Positions 24,940-34,032 of a stretch of 64,000 nucleotides of DNA are shown piece by piece. The stretch spans positions 233,008 through 297,007 of the forward strand of contig JAEZZO010000068.1 in NCBI GenBank assembly GCA_023418475.1. The letters run 5' to 3'. The notes under the pieces were generated by a model that saw only the letters and a list, made by a program, of their open reading frames with translations, was not told where the DNA came from and searched no databases. The stretch's first letter is position 1; each line of letters opens with the position of its first letter. A program made the translations under genes and the position numbers. The stretch is from Bacillota bacterium (GTDB taxonomy: Bacteria > Bacillota > Clostridia > Lachnospirales > Lachnospiraceae).

Positions 24940-26931
24940 ATGATGAGATTAGCAAAAAAACAGAAGTATCAAAAAGCAGATAATATAATTAATCCCCTTA
25001 TTCTTGTTTCGATAGGTATCATTCCTATCATAACCGTTATTGTAGTAATCGAACAATTCTTACATTCTATGAAATATGTGAGAATAGTAATGTCGTGTTT
25101 TCAATTGATTTGTCTGCTCTTTTTAGAAATTATTATGGTCATCCTCTATCGTTTCAATAAAGAGCTGCATAGAAAAGAGAAAAATAATACTGCAGCTGAA
25201 GCAGAATTAAAAGAAAATATAAAAATAAAGGAAATTGAGTTTGCATTAAAAGAAAATGAACGCAGCAAAGAGGTGTATTTTGACAATCTGCAGGGACTTG
25301 CTTACAGATGCAAGGTTGATAGGGATTGGACAATGCAGTATGTTTCTTCCGGTTGCTTTGAATTAACAGGATATTACCCGGAGAGTCTGATCAATAACAG
25401 CCAAATTTCTTTCAATGATTTGATCCAGCCAACCTACCAGAATTATATTTGGAACAAATGGCAGGCTGTTATAGCAGAAAAAATTAAATTGAAGGAAGAA
25501 TATCAGATTAAAACAGCCTCCGGCCAGATAAAATGGGTTTATGAACAGGGGCAGGCTATATATGGAGAAAATGACACTGTAATAGCATTGGAGGGACTTG
25601 TAATTGACATTACGGAGAGAAAAGAACAGGAAATCAAATTGAAATATATTAGTGAACATGATATGCACTCTGGAATCTATAATCGAAGGTATTTTGAAAA
25701 CAGGATGAAGAGAGAAAATGAAGATAACGGACTTAGTAAGAGAGCAATATTGATGCTGAACATACGCAATTTCAGGGCAATTAATATAGCCTATGGATAT
25801 GATGGTGGAGAAAATTTGATTAAAGGAATAGGAGAGAAGCTAAATACACTGACTACGTCAAACTGTGAGCTTTTTCATATAGCAATTGACCGATTCGTAT
25901 TTTTAGTAAAGAATTATCATTCACAAACAGAATTGGAGGAACTTAGCGAGAAGATGATCAAACTGATCAAATCCCTTCATTCACCCCATGATGTTCAGAG
26001 TAATATCGGTATATTGGAATTGGATAATTATAAGAAAGATATTAATTATATTTTGAAATTGGTATCAATTGCAGTGGATGAAGTCAGTAAAAATGATGAA
26101 ACCGGTTACTGCTATTTCACAAAGAAGATGGAAGATAAGATAGATCGTATTGAAATTATTAAGAGAGAAATAAGAAATGCGATTACAGATCCGGATGCTG
26201 CAAATTTATATTTGGTTTACCAGCCTATCGTAGAAGTAAAAACGAACAAAGTATATGCATTTGAAGCTTTGGCCAGACTAAACAGTAATACATTGGGACA
26301 GGTATCACCGATTGAATTTATAAGTATTGCTGAAGAAACGGGACTTATAATACCTCTTGGTATGAAAATTATGAGACAGGCTTTTCGCTTCCTTCATCAT
26401 ATAACGAAGAGTGGCTATCAGGACGTGTCAATATCAATTAACATATCCGTACTTCAACTGCTGAAAGAAGATTTTATAGAGGTATTAAAAGGTTTATTAG
26501 AGCAGGAGCAGGTAAACCCTTTTAATATTAAGATAGAACTGACAGAAACAGTTTTTTCTGATCATTATAACAAAATAAATACTGTATTTTATGAATTGAA
26601 GAACATGGGTATAAAAATTGCACTTGATGATTTCGGAACAGGACACTCTTCTCTGGCAAGGGAAAGAGAATTAAATATTGATTATATGAAAATTGATAAA
26701 TATTTTATAGACAAATTACTTAATGATAATAAGGAAGCTGAAATTACAGGCGATATTATCTCAATGGCGCATAAGCTTGGACAATATGTGATTGCAGAGG
26801 GAGTGGAATATGAGGAACAGAAGTATTATCTGGCAGGGCATGATTGTGACTTTATACAGGGATATCTGTATGGTAGGCCACTTCTGCCGGATGGTGCCAT
26901 GAATATACTTCAAAAAGAAATTGCAGAATAA
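24940..26931 (+). CDS. Membrane PAS-GGDEF-EAL protein, probable c-di-GMP phosphodiesterase
   Basis: A 663-residue protein. Two N-terminal membrane spans (IINPLILVSIGIIPIITVIV; CFQLICLLFLEIIMVILY) and a short coiled coil precede a PAS domain (residues about 110-235). A GGDEF-fold domain follows whose signature has decayed to AIDRFVFL, so it should not make c-di-GMP. The EAL domain keeps its catalytic residues: FEALARL, ELTETVFSD, IALDDFGTGHSSL, MKIDKYFID, IAEGVEYEEQ and FIQGYLYGRPL. It is therefore expected to hydrolyse c-di-GMP at the membrane in response to a PAS-sensed signal, with the dead GGDEF possibly binding GTP as an activator. The start is uncertain: ATG 24940 follows AAAGGGG by 13 bases; TTG 24898 has no ribosome-binding site. 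Confidence 0.88.
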   Translation: MMRLAKKQKYQKADNIINPLILVSIGIIPIITVIVVIEQFLHSMKYVRIVMSCFQLICLLFLEIIMVILYRFNKELHRKEKNNTAAEAELKENIKIKEIEFALKENERSKEVYFDNLQGLAYRCKVDRDWTMQYVSSGCFELTGYYPESLINNSQISFNDLIQPTYQNYIWNKWQAVIAEKIKLKEEYQIKTASGQIKWVYEQGQAIYGENDTVIALEGLVIDITERKEQEIKLKYISEHDMHSGIYNRRYFENRMKRENEDNGLSKRAILMLNIRNFRAINIAYGYDGGENLIKGIGEKLNTLTTSNCELFHIAIDRFVFLVKNYHSQTELEELSEKMIKLIKSLHSPHDVQSNIGILELDNYKKDINYILKLVSIAVDEVSKNDETGYCYFTKKMEDKIDRIEIIKREIRNAITDPDAANLYLVYQPIVEVKTNKVYAFEALARLNSNTLGQVSPIEFISIAEETGLIIPLGMKIMRQAFRFLHHITKSGYQDVSISINISVLQLLKEDFIEVLKGLLEQEQVNPFNIKIELTETVFSDHYNKINTVFYELKNMGIKIALDDFGTGHSSLARERELNIDYMKIDKYFIDKLLNDNKEAEITGDIISMAHKLGQYVIAEGVEYEEQKYYLAGHDCDFIQGYLYGRPLLPDGAMNILQKEIAE

Positions 26932-26951
26932 AGGCAGGAGTGATTACAAAA

Positions 26952-29678
26952 ATGAGAATGCATAATAAAAATAGGAAGGTATTGCATAATAAAAAAAGTA
27001 TTTCCATTCGAAACAGTACAATCATAGTTTTTGTCGCTTCTCTGACTGCGGTTATTCTTTTTGTGGGATCCATGGTATTTCGAAATTGGACTTTGTCAAT
27101 ACAGGATACCTTGCAGGCAATCTCTGAGGATATGAATCAGAAAATAAATGATCAGATCAATACAATGCTTCAGATTCCAGAAAGTATTAACGAAAGCAAT
27201 CAAAAGCTGATAGCAAATGGAATCGTTAACATTTCAGATGAGAAAGAACGTGACAAATTCTTTGCAGGCGTTCTTCAGACTTATCAAAATGAAATATATA
27301 GTTTTACGTATGGACTGGAAACCGGAGAATATTATGGAGCACGTATCAACAAAGACGGTGAGATAGAAATAGTAAAAAATAATACACATACTAACGGTGA
27401 ATCCTGGTATTATTGGGTAAATAAGGATCTCACAGCAGGTCCCTATATTTTTAAAACAGATAAGTTTGATGCACGTACCAGGGATTGGTATAAGGCGGCC
27501 AAGAGGATGGGAAAACCAATATTTTCACCGGTTTATAAGCATTTTGTCATGAATGATTTGACCATATCATTTGCCTGGCCAATCTACAATGCCAGTGATC
27601 AGTTACAGGGAGTATTGGGAACTCATATTATTATCTCCAAAATGGACGACTTTTTAAAAGAAACAGTCAAAGAAAAGAGTGATTATGCTCTTATCTTTGA
27701 GAAGTCTTCAGGCTTTTTGATATCGAATTCATTAGGAATGGAGAATTTTACCATGCAGGATGATGGTTCAGTCAAGCGTTATACTTTTTTTGATTTAAAA
27801 AACAAATCACTGCAGGAGGCTTACCGCCAATATAGCAACAAGGGAGATACCGAGATCACGATTAAAAAAAGAAATGAAAATTCTTATATCAATATTACCG
27901 AATGCAAAAAAGAAGGAGTGGAATGGATTGTTGTGACTTCTGTATCAAACCGGAAATTGCGGGAAGATATACAATATAATATTCAGATATCTGCTCTTGT
28001 TGTATGTATAGCGATTATAATATCAGCATTTCTATATTATATATTGATCAACAGAATGTATAAACCTATGAATAAGCTGATGGAAGCAGCAGAGAGAATT
28101 TCTTCCGGTGACTTATCACAAAGAGTGGGGATCACCAGGAGAGATGAAATCGGAACCGTAGCGAAATCCTTTGATAATATGGCTGAAAAGATGAGTGATT
28201 TTGTGCAAGACCTTGAGAGAAAAGTTCGGGAACGTACTGCAGAACTGGAAAATGCAAATGAGGCATTAAATAAAACAAAGGAAAATCTATACTTAATTCT
28301 TGATTCTACAGCAGAAGGTATTTTTGGAATTGATATATATGGAAATTGTACCTTTTGTAATAACAGTTGCCTTCAACTTCTGGGCTATCAGGAACAAACG
28401 GAGCTGCTAGGAAAGAATCTGGCGACGTTTCTGTACCAAATGGAAGATAATAAAGAGCTTATGGATAAGGAGGACAACAACCTAATACAATCAATTCGAG
28501 CCGGTGAAAAAATAACTGCAACGAATAAATCCTTCAGACGAAAAGATTCCTCTTGCTTTGTTGCCGAATATCATTCCACGCCACAATATAAGGACGGGAA
28601 AATTATAGGAGCGGTTATAACCTTTTTGGATATAACCTTACGGAAAAAAGATGAGGAACAAATAAATTATTTGAGCTCTCATGACTTTTTAACAGGATTA
28701 ATTAACCGTCGCAGATTTGAAGATGAATTGAAGTCTATGGATGCCGAGCGCTATTTACCCATTTCTATATTGTTTACCGATCTAAACGGACTCAAACTGG
28801 TAAATGATGTATTTGGGCATGCCGCGGGTGATATGCTGATCAGAAAGTCCGCAGGGGTATTGGCGAAGGTATGCCGTGAAAAGGATATTGTAGCTAGGGT
28901 AGGCGGGGATGAATTTATCGTTTTACTGCCAAATACTGCTGCAGAAGAGGCGAAAAGGATTGTTGAAGAAATAAAATCCGAACTGGATAAAGAAAAAATT
29001 CAAGCTGTTAAATGTAACATGGCGCTTGGGTTTGATACAAAGACAGATATGAAACAGGAAATCGAGAAGGTTATGGGAAATGCAGAAAGTGAAATGTATA
29101 AAGAAAAATTGTTATCTAGAAAGCTATTTGGTGCAGATACCATAAAAACAATCATTACTACCCTCCAGCTGAAGCATCCCATGGAAAAAGAACACTCTGA
29201 AAACGTTGCATATCTTTGTGAAAAGATGGGCGTGGAGCTGGGACTTTCCGAACCGGATATAAAAAGATTAAAGGATGCAGGTTTTCTGCATGATATTGGT
29301 AAAATTGCACTTGAAGAAGATATCATTCATAAAGAGGAGCTAAGCGAGGAAGAAGAAAGGAAATTACAGCAGCATCCTGTTATTGGTTATAGAATCCTAA
29401 AGATATTTGACGATACGCTGGATCTTGCAGACGGAATCTATGGTCATCATGAGAACTGGGATGGAAGCGGATACCCCAAGGCGTTAAAAGGACTGGAAAT
29501 ACCCTTAATTGCAAGAATTCTAGCATTAGTGGAAAGCTATGAGGAAGCCCGTGCAGGGAAAGGCCGCAACAAGAAATCGAAGGCGGAAATAGTGAAGGAT
29601 CTTCATTCAGAGGCAGGAAAACGTTTTGATCCGGTAATCGTAGAGGCGTTTGTCAAAATGATAGAGAGAGAGCTTTAG
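26952..29678 (+). CDS. Sensor with Cache, HAMP, PAS, GGDEF and HD-GYP domains
   Basis: A 908-residue membrane sensor. Span one lies near residues 20-43. An extracellular double Cache domain (about 50-340, with DARTRDWYKAAKRMGKPIFS) is followed by span two (LVVCIAIIISAFLYYIL), a HAMP, a coiled coil and a PAS domain. The GGDEF domain is intact (ARVGGDEFIVLLPN). The C-terminal HD-GYP is also intact (FLHDIGKIAL, HHENWDGSGYP). It can therefore in principle both make and break c-di-GMP, switching on binding of a small extracellular molecule; Cache domains of this class often bind amino acids or organic acids. It lies 20 bases downstream of the EAL gene and is surely cotranscribed. ATG 26952 is preferred over GTG 26940, which overlaps the ribosome-binding site. 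Confidence 0.9.
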   Translation: MRMHNKNRKVLHNKKSISIRNSTIIVFVASLTAVILFVGSMVFRNWTLSIQDTLQAISEDMNQKINDQINTMLQIPESINESNQKLIANGIVNISDEKERDKFFAGVLQTYQNEIYSFTYGLETGEYYGARINKDGEIEIVKNNTHTNGESWYYWVNKDLTAGPYIFKTDKFDARTRDWYKAAKRMGKPIFSPVYKHFVMNDLTISFAWPIYNASDQLQGVLGTHIIISKMDDFLKETVKEKSDYALIFEKSSGFLISNSLGMENFTMQDDGSVKRYTFFDLKNKSLQEAYRQYSNKGDTEITIKKRNENSYINITECKKEGVEWIVVTSVSNRKLREDIQYNIQISALVVCIAIIISAFLYYILINRMYKPMNKLMEAAERISSGDLSQRVGITRRDEIGTVAKSFDNMAEKMSDFVQDLERKVRERTAELENANEALNKTKENLYLILDSTAEGIFGIDIYGNCTFCNNSCLQLLGYQEQTELLGKNLATFLYQMEDNKELMDKEDNNLIQSIRAGEKITATNKSFRRKDSSCFVAEYHSTPQYKDGKIIGAVITFLDITLRKKDEEQINYLSSHDFLTGLINRRRFEDELKSMDAERYLPISILFTDLNGLKLVNDVFGHAAGDMLIRKSAGVLAKVCREKDIVARVGGDEFIVLLPNTAAEEAKRIVEEIKSELDKEKIQAVKCNMALGFDTKTDMKQEIEKVMGNAESEMYKEKLLSRKLFGADTIKTIITTLQLKHPMEKEHSENVAYLCEKMGVELGLSEPDIKRLKDAGFLHDIGKIALEEDIIHKEELSEEEERKLQQHPVIGYRILKIFDDTLDLADGIYGHHENWDGSGYPKALKGLEIPLIARILALVESYEEARAGKGRNKKSKAEIVKDLHSEAGKRFDPVIVEAFVKMIEREL

Positions 29679-29693
29679 TGTTTCTGAATGCTT

Positions 29694-29740
29694 GGGCATT
29701 CGTAAGAATAGTATAATACGAATGCCCAAAACCTTTTGTT
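29694..29740 (+). terminator. Terminator of the c-di-GMP operon
   Basis: A perfect 11-bp stem, GGGCATTCGTA (29694-29704) with TACGAATGCCC (29717-29727), is followed by AAAACCTTTTGTT. Confidence 0.8.
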
Positions 29741-29782
29741 ATACCTCAAAGTAAAAAAATAATATAATAACCTGAAATATTC

Positions 29783-29811
29783 TTGACAATTACAACAATT
29801 TAATGTAATAT
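29783..29811 (+). promoter_or_regulatory. Promoter of tRNA-Trp
   Basis: A perfect TTGACA (29783-29788), a 17-bp spacer and TAATAT (29806-29811), 33 bases before the tRNA gene. Confidence 0.8.
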
Positions 29812-29844
29812 AGAAAAGTACTAAATGTCGAAACAAAATATTTT

Positions 29845-29917
29845 AGGGGTATAGTTCAGCTGGTAGAATAACGGTCTCCAAAACCGCAGGTCGTGGGTTC
29901 AAATCCTACTGCCCCTG
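29845..29917 (+). tRNA. tRNA-Trp (anticodon CCA)
   Basis: A 73-nt cloverleaf. Acceptor AGGGGTA (29845-29851) pairs with TGCCCCT (29910-29916), and the discriminator base is G. The D-loop has AGCTGGTAGA and the T-arm has GTTCAAATC. The anticodon loop in CGGTCTCCAAAACCG places CCA at 29878-29880, which reads UGG (Trp). The CCA tail is not encoded. It has its own promoter and terminator, so it is a single-gene unit. Confidence 0.95.
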
Positions 29918-29922
29918 TAAAA

Positions 29923-29968
29923 TAGCTAGTAAAATCAAGGATTACCGAGATTTACTAGCTATCTTTTT
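29923..29968 (+). terminator. Terminator of tRNA-Trp
   Basis: TAGCTAGTAAAATC (29923-29936) pairs with GATTTACTAGCTA (29949-29961), with one bulge, and is followed by CTTTTT. Confidence 0.85.
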
Positions 29969-30258
29969 GTCGTTGTTGGCTGTTTTGTGTTAACCGAATT
30001 AGAATAGTTGCATTAAACAATAAGTTTTGTCTTAGTGCAAAATTTAAGTTAACAGATGTAGATTTTTCTTTTTGAAATATCTACAATTATGCAGAACATT
30101 TAAAATTTGCATAGTCTGTGTACAATACCTTATATTAACATAAGTTGACGTAATGATTGCAATTTTTGCTTTTTTACTTATAATTAAGTTATATTATTTT
30201 TAAGGGAGACGGTATTGAAAGTTAACGACGGGTGGTTGACCCCGGAGGAGGTATAACG

Positions 30259-30405
30259 ATGATCCGCATAGCAATTTGTAATGATCTTACAGACCAGCTT
30301 ATAGCAATCGCAGAATATACAAAAGAATACATTGCCTCAAGTACTTTTAAAGTGAGGGATACCTATATGGATTATCTGTTTGCAGAGGAGGTCTGCGAAT
30401 GGTAG
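30259..30405 (+). pseudogene. Truncated LytTR-type response regulator (receiver N-terminus only)
   Basis: A 48-codon ORF with AGGAGG seven bases upstream of its ATG. It starts MIRIAICNDLTDQLIAIAEY, which closely resembles the first strand and helix of the AgrA/LytTR response-regulator receiver domain (normally MIxIAICDDE...QL). The acidic pair is changed to Asn-Asp. The rest of the receiver, including the phosphorylated Asp, and the whole LytTR DNA-binding domain are missing. The stop overlaps the start of the histidine-kinase gene, so the fragment still couples translation of the kinase. It is either a deletion remnant of the kinase's partner or a kept leader peptide. The receiver likeness is from reading only. 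Confidence 0.6.
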
Positions 30406-31685
30406 AATTGTTTCCGGATTTTCTGCGTGCTTTGGTGTCTCTGATTATGGAAGTGCTTCTGATGTTCTCAATGCTGCAGCCTAAGTTTGGGAAACGAGTT
30501 AACGGTCTCACGATAATGGGAATTATAGCAGTTAATTTATTCACTGCTGTGTATTGTTATGTCAGAGGGGATCTGACGCTGCTTGCAAGACTGGATTTGA
30601 TTTTATTCGGGGTTATATGCTTTGCAATTCGTCCTCTGTTCCGGGACAGTTTTATGCAATGGATGTTTATTTTCCTCACCTTGGAAATCATTATTATGTG
30701 TGTTGTGGTACTCAGCTTTACAATATCTAAGAATATGCCATATCCGTTGTATACCAATACACTCATAAGGTTCATTCTGTATTCCGGTATTATTTTTATG
30801 CTGCATCGGTATATACGCCCGCTGTATCGCCAGATGGTAACGCATTGGAATGTCTTTTTTTGTGTGGCAGCAGCTATTTTTGCCTCTTTTGCTTATTATT
30901 TTACGGCAGGTGAGGATATTGTCCGGACACTTACCGAGCAAGCAATTCCAATTCATCTTCTCGTTATCATCTCAGTAGCAGCTTATGTGTCCATTTTTTA
31001 TTTCCTCAAGACCATTTCCCGAGAGTATGACCTAAGGGAGGAAAATCTGCGGATGCAAAGCAATCAGGAGCTGCTGCACTTATCTGTTACCACTATGGAA
31101 AATCGGATCAGTTTGCTGGACAAAGCCCAGCAGCAAAGTCGCATTGCGGAGCATGACCGCCGCCATTTTAACAATACAATTTTGGAGTTGCTGGAGAGTG
31201 AAAAAACGGAGGAGGCCATTGCATTCTTAAGACAGCAGTCCGTTACGCAGCCGTCTCGTATCAGAAACTACTGTGAGAACACTGCTATTAATGCGGCTGT
31301 ATGCTATTATGCGGGATTAGCGCAAGAGAAGGATATCACAACCGAAATTAACTTGGATATTCCGTATTCATTGCCGGTAAATTCCCTGGAACTTGCTATT
31401 GTGATCTCTAATCTGCTAGAGAACGCGGTTAAGGCTTGTGAGACACTGGGAAAAGACCGGTCACGAAGCATCCGATTCACCTGCCGTCATGCAGGTAATC
31501 TCATTCTGGAAATCAGCAATACCTGTGATGCTTCTGTACTTCTGGATGAAAATGGATACCCATTTGCAAAAGAAAGCGGTCACGGTGTCGGTACGAAAAG
31601 TGTTCTGGCCTTTGCCCAGAGAAATGATGCCGAACTGCTTTACCAGATTGCAGATGGTACCTTCCGGGTACGTATGCTGATATAG
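30399..31685 (+). CDS. AgrC-like sensor histidine kinase (GHKL type)
   Basis: A 428-residue kinase. The first 205 residues carry six or seven membrane spans in the style of peptide-sensing kinases. A helix with the likely phospho-acceptor follows (EHDRRHFNNTILELL), then a GHKL ATPase with an N-box (NLLENAVKACE) and a G-box (GHGVGTKSVL). Kinases of this class usually sense an extracellular peptide and phosphorylate a LytTR regulator. Here only a fragment of such a regulator remains immediately upstream, and no AgrB/AgrD-like genes are adjacent. ATG 30399 overlaps the end of that fragment and has GAGGAGG seven bases before it. Confidence 0.88.
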   Translation: MVELFPDFLRALVSLIMEVLLMFSMLQPKFGKRVNGLTIMGIIAVNLFTAVYCYVRGDLTLLARLDLILFGVICFAIRPLFRDSFMQWMFIFLTLEIIIMCVVVLSFTISKNMPYPLYTNTLIRFILYSGIIFMLHRYIRPLYRQMVTHWNVFFCVAAAIFASFAYYFTAGEDIVRTLTEQAIPIHLLVIISVAAYVSIFYFLKTISREYDLREENLRMQSNQELLHLSVTTMENRISLLDKAQQQSRIAEHDRRHFNNTILELLESEKTEEAIAFLRQQSVTQPSRIRNYCENTAINAAVCYYAGLAQEKDITTEINLDIPYSLPVNSLELAIVISNLLENAVKACETLGKDRSRSIRFTCRHAGNLILEISNTCDASVLLDENGYPFAKESGHGVGTKSVLAFAQRNDAELLYQIADGTFRVRMLI

Positions 31686-31721
31686 AATATCATTTTTTGA
31701 AGTTTATAACGAATATTAGAC

Positions 31722-31750
31722 AAAAAAAATCACCCGAAGGTGATCTTTTT
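31722..31750. terminator. Bidirectional terminator between kinase and cold-shock gene
   Basis: A perfect ATCACC (31729-31734) and GGTGAT (31739-31744) stem closes a CGAA/TTCG tetraloop. An A8 run lies on the left (a T-run for the minus strand) and T5 on the right, so it serves both convergent genes. Confidence 0.88.
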
Positions 31751-31762
31751 ACACATTGCTAT

Positions 31763-31963
31763 TTAAGCAAGATTAACATTGACTGCTTGCATTCCACGAG
31801 CACCTTTTGTTACGTCAAACGTTACAGCCTGACCTTCATCAATGGATTTAAATCCTTCCATAGCAAGTCCGGAATAATGTACGAATACGTCATTACCCTG
31901 CTCATCAGAAATAAAACCAAATCCCTTTTGTGCGTTAAACCACTTTACAGTACCTTTATTCAT
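31763..31963 (-). CDS. Cold-shock protein (CspA family)
   Basis: A 66-residue single OB-fold protein, the standard size. RNP1 is KGFGFI and RNP2 is VFVHY, preceded by MNKGTVKWFNAQ. It binds single-stranded RNA or DNA and acts as an RNA chaperone in the cytosol. The ATG at 31963 has a perfect AAGGAGG eight bases upstream. Longer in-frame starts lack any signal and add non-family residues. The mRNA leader appears short, unlike the long thermosensing leader of E. coli cspA. Confidence 0.97.
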   Translation of the reverse strand: MNKGTVKWFNAQKGFGFISDEQGNDVFVHYSGLAMEGFKSIDEGQAVTFDVTKGARGMQAVNVNLA

Positions 31964-32325
31964 GAAAGATACCTCCTTAAATTTATTATACTCCAATAAA
32001 AAACACATATCTTAGTAAATCAAAAATGATCTACGAAAATATGTGAAATCAATTCTTATTTAAAATACTTGATAAGCATAACATGGGAAGAATTAAAAGT
32101 CAAGCAGAAAGTTTTAAATTGATGTGATGAATCTAATATACCAAAATCTGACCGACCGGATTACAAACATATTCTTCTTAATATTCTAAATGGATTATAT
32201 TCATATATTGAATAATTCTGGCAGGATGAATATAATATTCATATAGCTAAAACAAAATAAATCAGGATTCTATGGTTTCAAAATAAGGTTTATTTGATTT
32301 GGCAACTGATGGGAGAATATTAACT
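31964..32325. promoter_or_regulatory. Divergent spacer with two palindromes upstream of the GGDEF gene
   Basis: This 362-base spacer holds the cold-shock promoter (a TATAAT-like -10 close to the gene on the minus strand). Nearer the GGDEF gene are two palindromes, ATTCA-tatat-TGAAT (32199-32213) and ATGAATAT-a-ATATTCAT (32226-32242), centred 28 bases apart. They share the half site ATTCAT/ATGAAT and look like regulator sites. No gene is visible in the spacer. Confidence 0.45.
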
Positions 32326-33849
32326 ATGATATTTGCAGAAGTACTTATTAACAGCCTTTCTATACTGACGATTTGCGGTTTTATACTTATTATCCGTCAT
32401 AAAAAGGGGGTTACGGGAAGCCGGGAATTACTTGTCTTATCCTTATTTATGCTGGAATGGGCAATTGGCTCATTTATAGAAGAGGGAGTCAGCACCTTAG
32501 CAATGAAAACGGTCTGGAGAAATATCACCCAGATTGGTACCTTTTATACGCCTGCAGCGGTGCTAATGTTTTCAATTGCCTATTCCGGAATTCTACATCA
32601 ATATCGGAAAATAATCGCAAGATTCGTATATTTCATTCAAACCTGCAGCATTCTTTTTATTTTCACAGATCAGTGGCACCATCTTGCGCGGAATGCGATT
32701 TATATAAAGAATGATTCTCTTATCGTTGTTACAAGTATTTGGGATCAGCTTCTTATTTCCTTTAATTTTGTTTACATGGTGATTTCATTTATCCTGATGT
32801 TTGTATTTGTCTTTTTATCGGTTAAGAATATGAGAAAGCAGGTATTATGTGTAATCCTTGGTATGCTTGTTATTGTAGCATACTCTTTTATTAAAGTATC
32901 GACGAATGGTTTGTTTGGGATCTCCATTCCTATTTCGGGAATTTTTGTATTTGGCGAATTCTTTATGTTACTAGGAGTTGCTAGATATGATCTGGTTATG
33001 GTTACCCCGATAGCCCGGAATGAAGCAATTAATATTATGAATGACGGAATTATTATCCTAACGGCAGAGGGGAAGATTATTGATGCAAATCCCGCTGCAT
33101 TACAGATATTCAAACAGGCTAAAGGAACAGAAAATAAAGCGGTTGAGATACCTCTTTTAGATTATTTATTGAAAAATAGTTATCCTGAATGGTATGATAC
33201 CTTGCAAAATGGACGAACGTGTAACTTAGAGCTTACAAGTAATCAAGGAAATGAGCATAGGTATTTTTTTTGTGAAAGCTATGAAGTAAAGAACAAGCTT
33301 CAAAAAATAATTGGAAGCTTTACTACAATAAAAGATATTACGCAGCAGAGAAAAAATCAGGACCAGTTAATTCGTATGGCAGAAATTGATGGACTTACCG
33401 GAATATATAATCGAAGGGCATTTATTAGCAGGGTGGAAGTGATTTTAAAAGAGCATCAGCAAAAAGTATGCATGCTTTTTCTTGATATGGATTATTTTAA
33501 ACAAATTAATGATCAATATGGGCATGCCGCAGGAGATACTATTCTAATAGAGTTTTGCAGATTTGTCAGTGCGCAGCTGCCCGAAGATATATTGTTTGGC
33601 AGAATGGGCGGAGAGGAGTTCGCATTATTTTGTATTCTGAATGAGGAAGAGCAAGTGTGCAAGATGGCAGAGGAGCTTCGAAGGAGTATTGAGATGAAAC
33701 AATTCTCTTATCAGAATCTGGTAATAAAAGTGACTATCAGTTTGGGGATTGCTTATGGTAATTTTAATGATTTCAATCGTCTATATAATATAGCGGATGT
33801 AAATCTTTATAAAGCAAAGGAATTAGGAAGAAATCGAATTGTATTCTAA
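32326..33849 (+). CDS. Diguanylate cyclase with 7-TM and PAS sensory region
   Basis: A 507-residue protein. Seven hydrophobic spans over residues 1 to about 220 resemble the 7TM histidine-kinase-type sensory domain. A PAS domain (about 230-345, IILTAEGKIIDANPAALQIF) and a GGDEF domain follow, with DGLTGIYNRRAF, FLDMDYFKQIND and the active-site GRMGGEEFALFC. GGEEF is a functional variant, so c-di-GMP synthesis is expected. ATG 32326 follows GGGAG; the TTG at 32299 has no ribosome-binding site. It is a single-gene unit. Confidence 0.9.
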   Translation: MIFAEVLINSLSILTICGFILIIRHKKGVTGSRELLVLSLFMLEWAIGSFIEEGVSTLAMKTVWRNITQIGTFYTPAAVLMFSIAYSGILHQYRKIIARFVYFIQTCSILFIFTDQWHHLARNAIYIKNDSLIVVTSIWDQLLISFNFVYMVISFILMFVFVFLSVKNMRKQVLCVILGMLVIVAYSFIKVSTNGLFGISIPISGIFVFGEFFMLLGVARYDLVMVTPIARNEAINIMNDGIIILTAEGKIIDANPAALQIFKQAKGTENKAVEIPLLDYLLKNSYPEWYDTLQNGRTCNLELTSNQGNEHRYFFCESYEVKNKLQKIIGSFTTIKDITQQRKNQDQLIRMAEIDGLTGIYNRRAFISRVEVILKEHQQKVCMLFLDMDYFKQINDQYGHAAGDTILIEFCRFVSAQLPEDILFGRMGGEEFALFCILNEEEQVCKMAEELRRSIEMKQFSYQNLVIKVTISLGIAYGNFNDFNRLYNIADVNLYKAKELGRNRIVF

Positions 33850-33929
33850 GAAAGACAATAATATGAAAGAGTGAATGTTAAGTTCTACATTGCCTATTCA
33901 TCATCAAACTGCTCTCAAATACCGAATTT

Positions 33930-33977
33930 CAGTGGCTTTATTTCATAGAAAACTGATTATAGGAAATAAAACCACTG
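33930..33977. terminator. Bidirectional stem-loop between the GGDEF gene and trkH
   Basis: CAGTGGCTTTATTTC (33930-33944) pairs with GAAATAAAACCACTG (33963-33977), with one mismatch. It separates convergent genes. The T-tracts are weak on both sides. Confidence 0.55.
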
Positions 33978-34032
33978 GAGGTGTACAAGTTACCCCTGCA
34001 GAACGAATACATACAGATAATATTTTGCAGCT

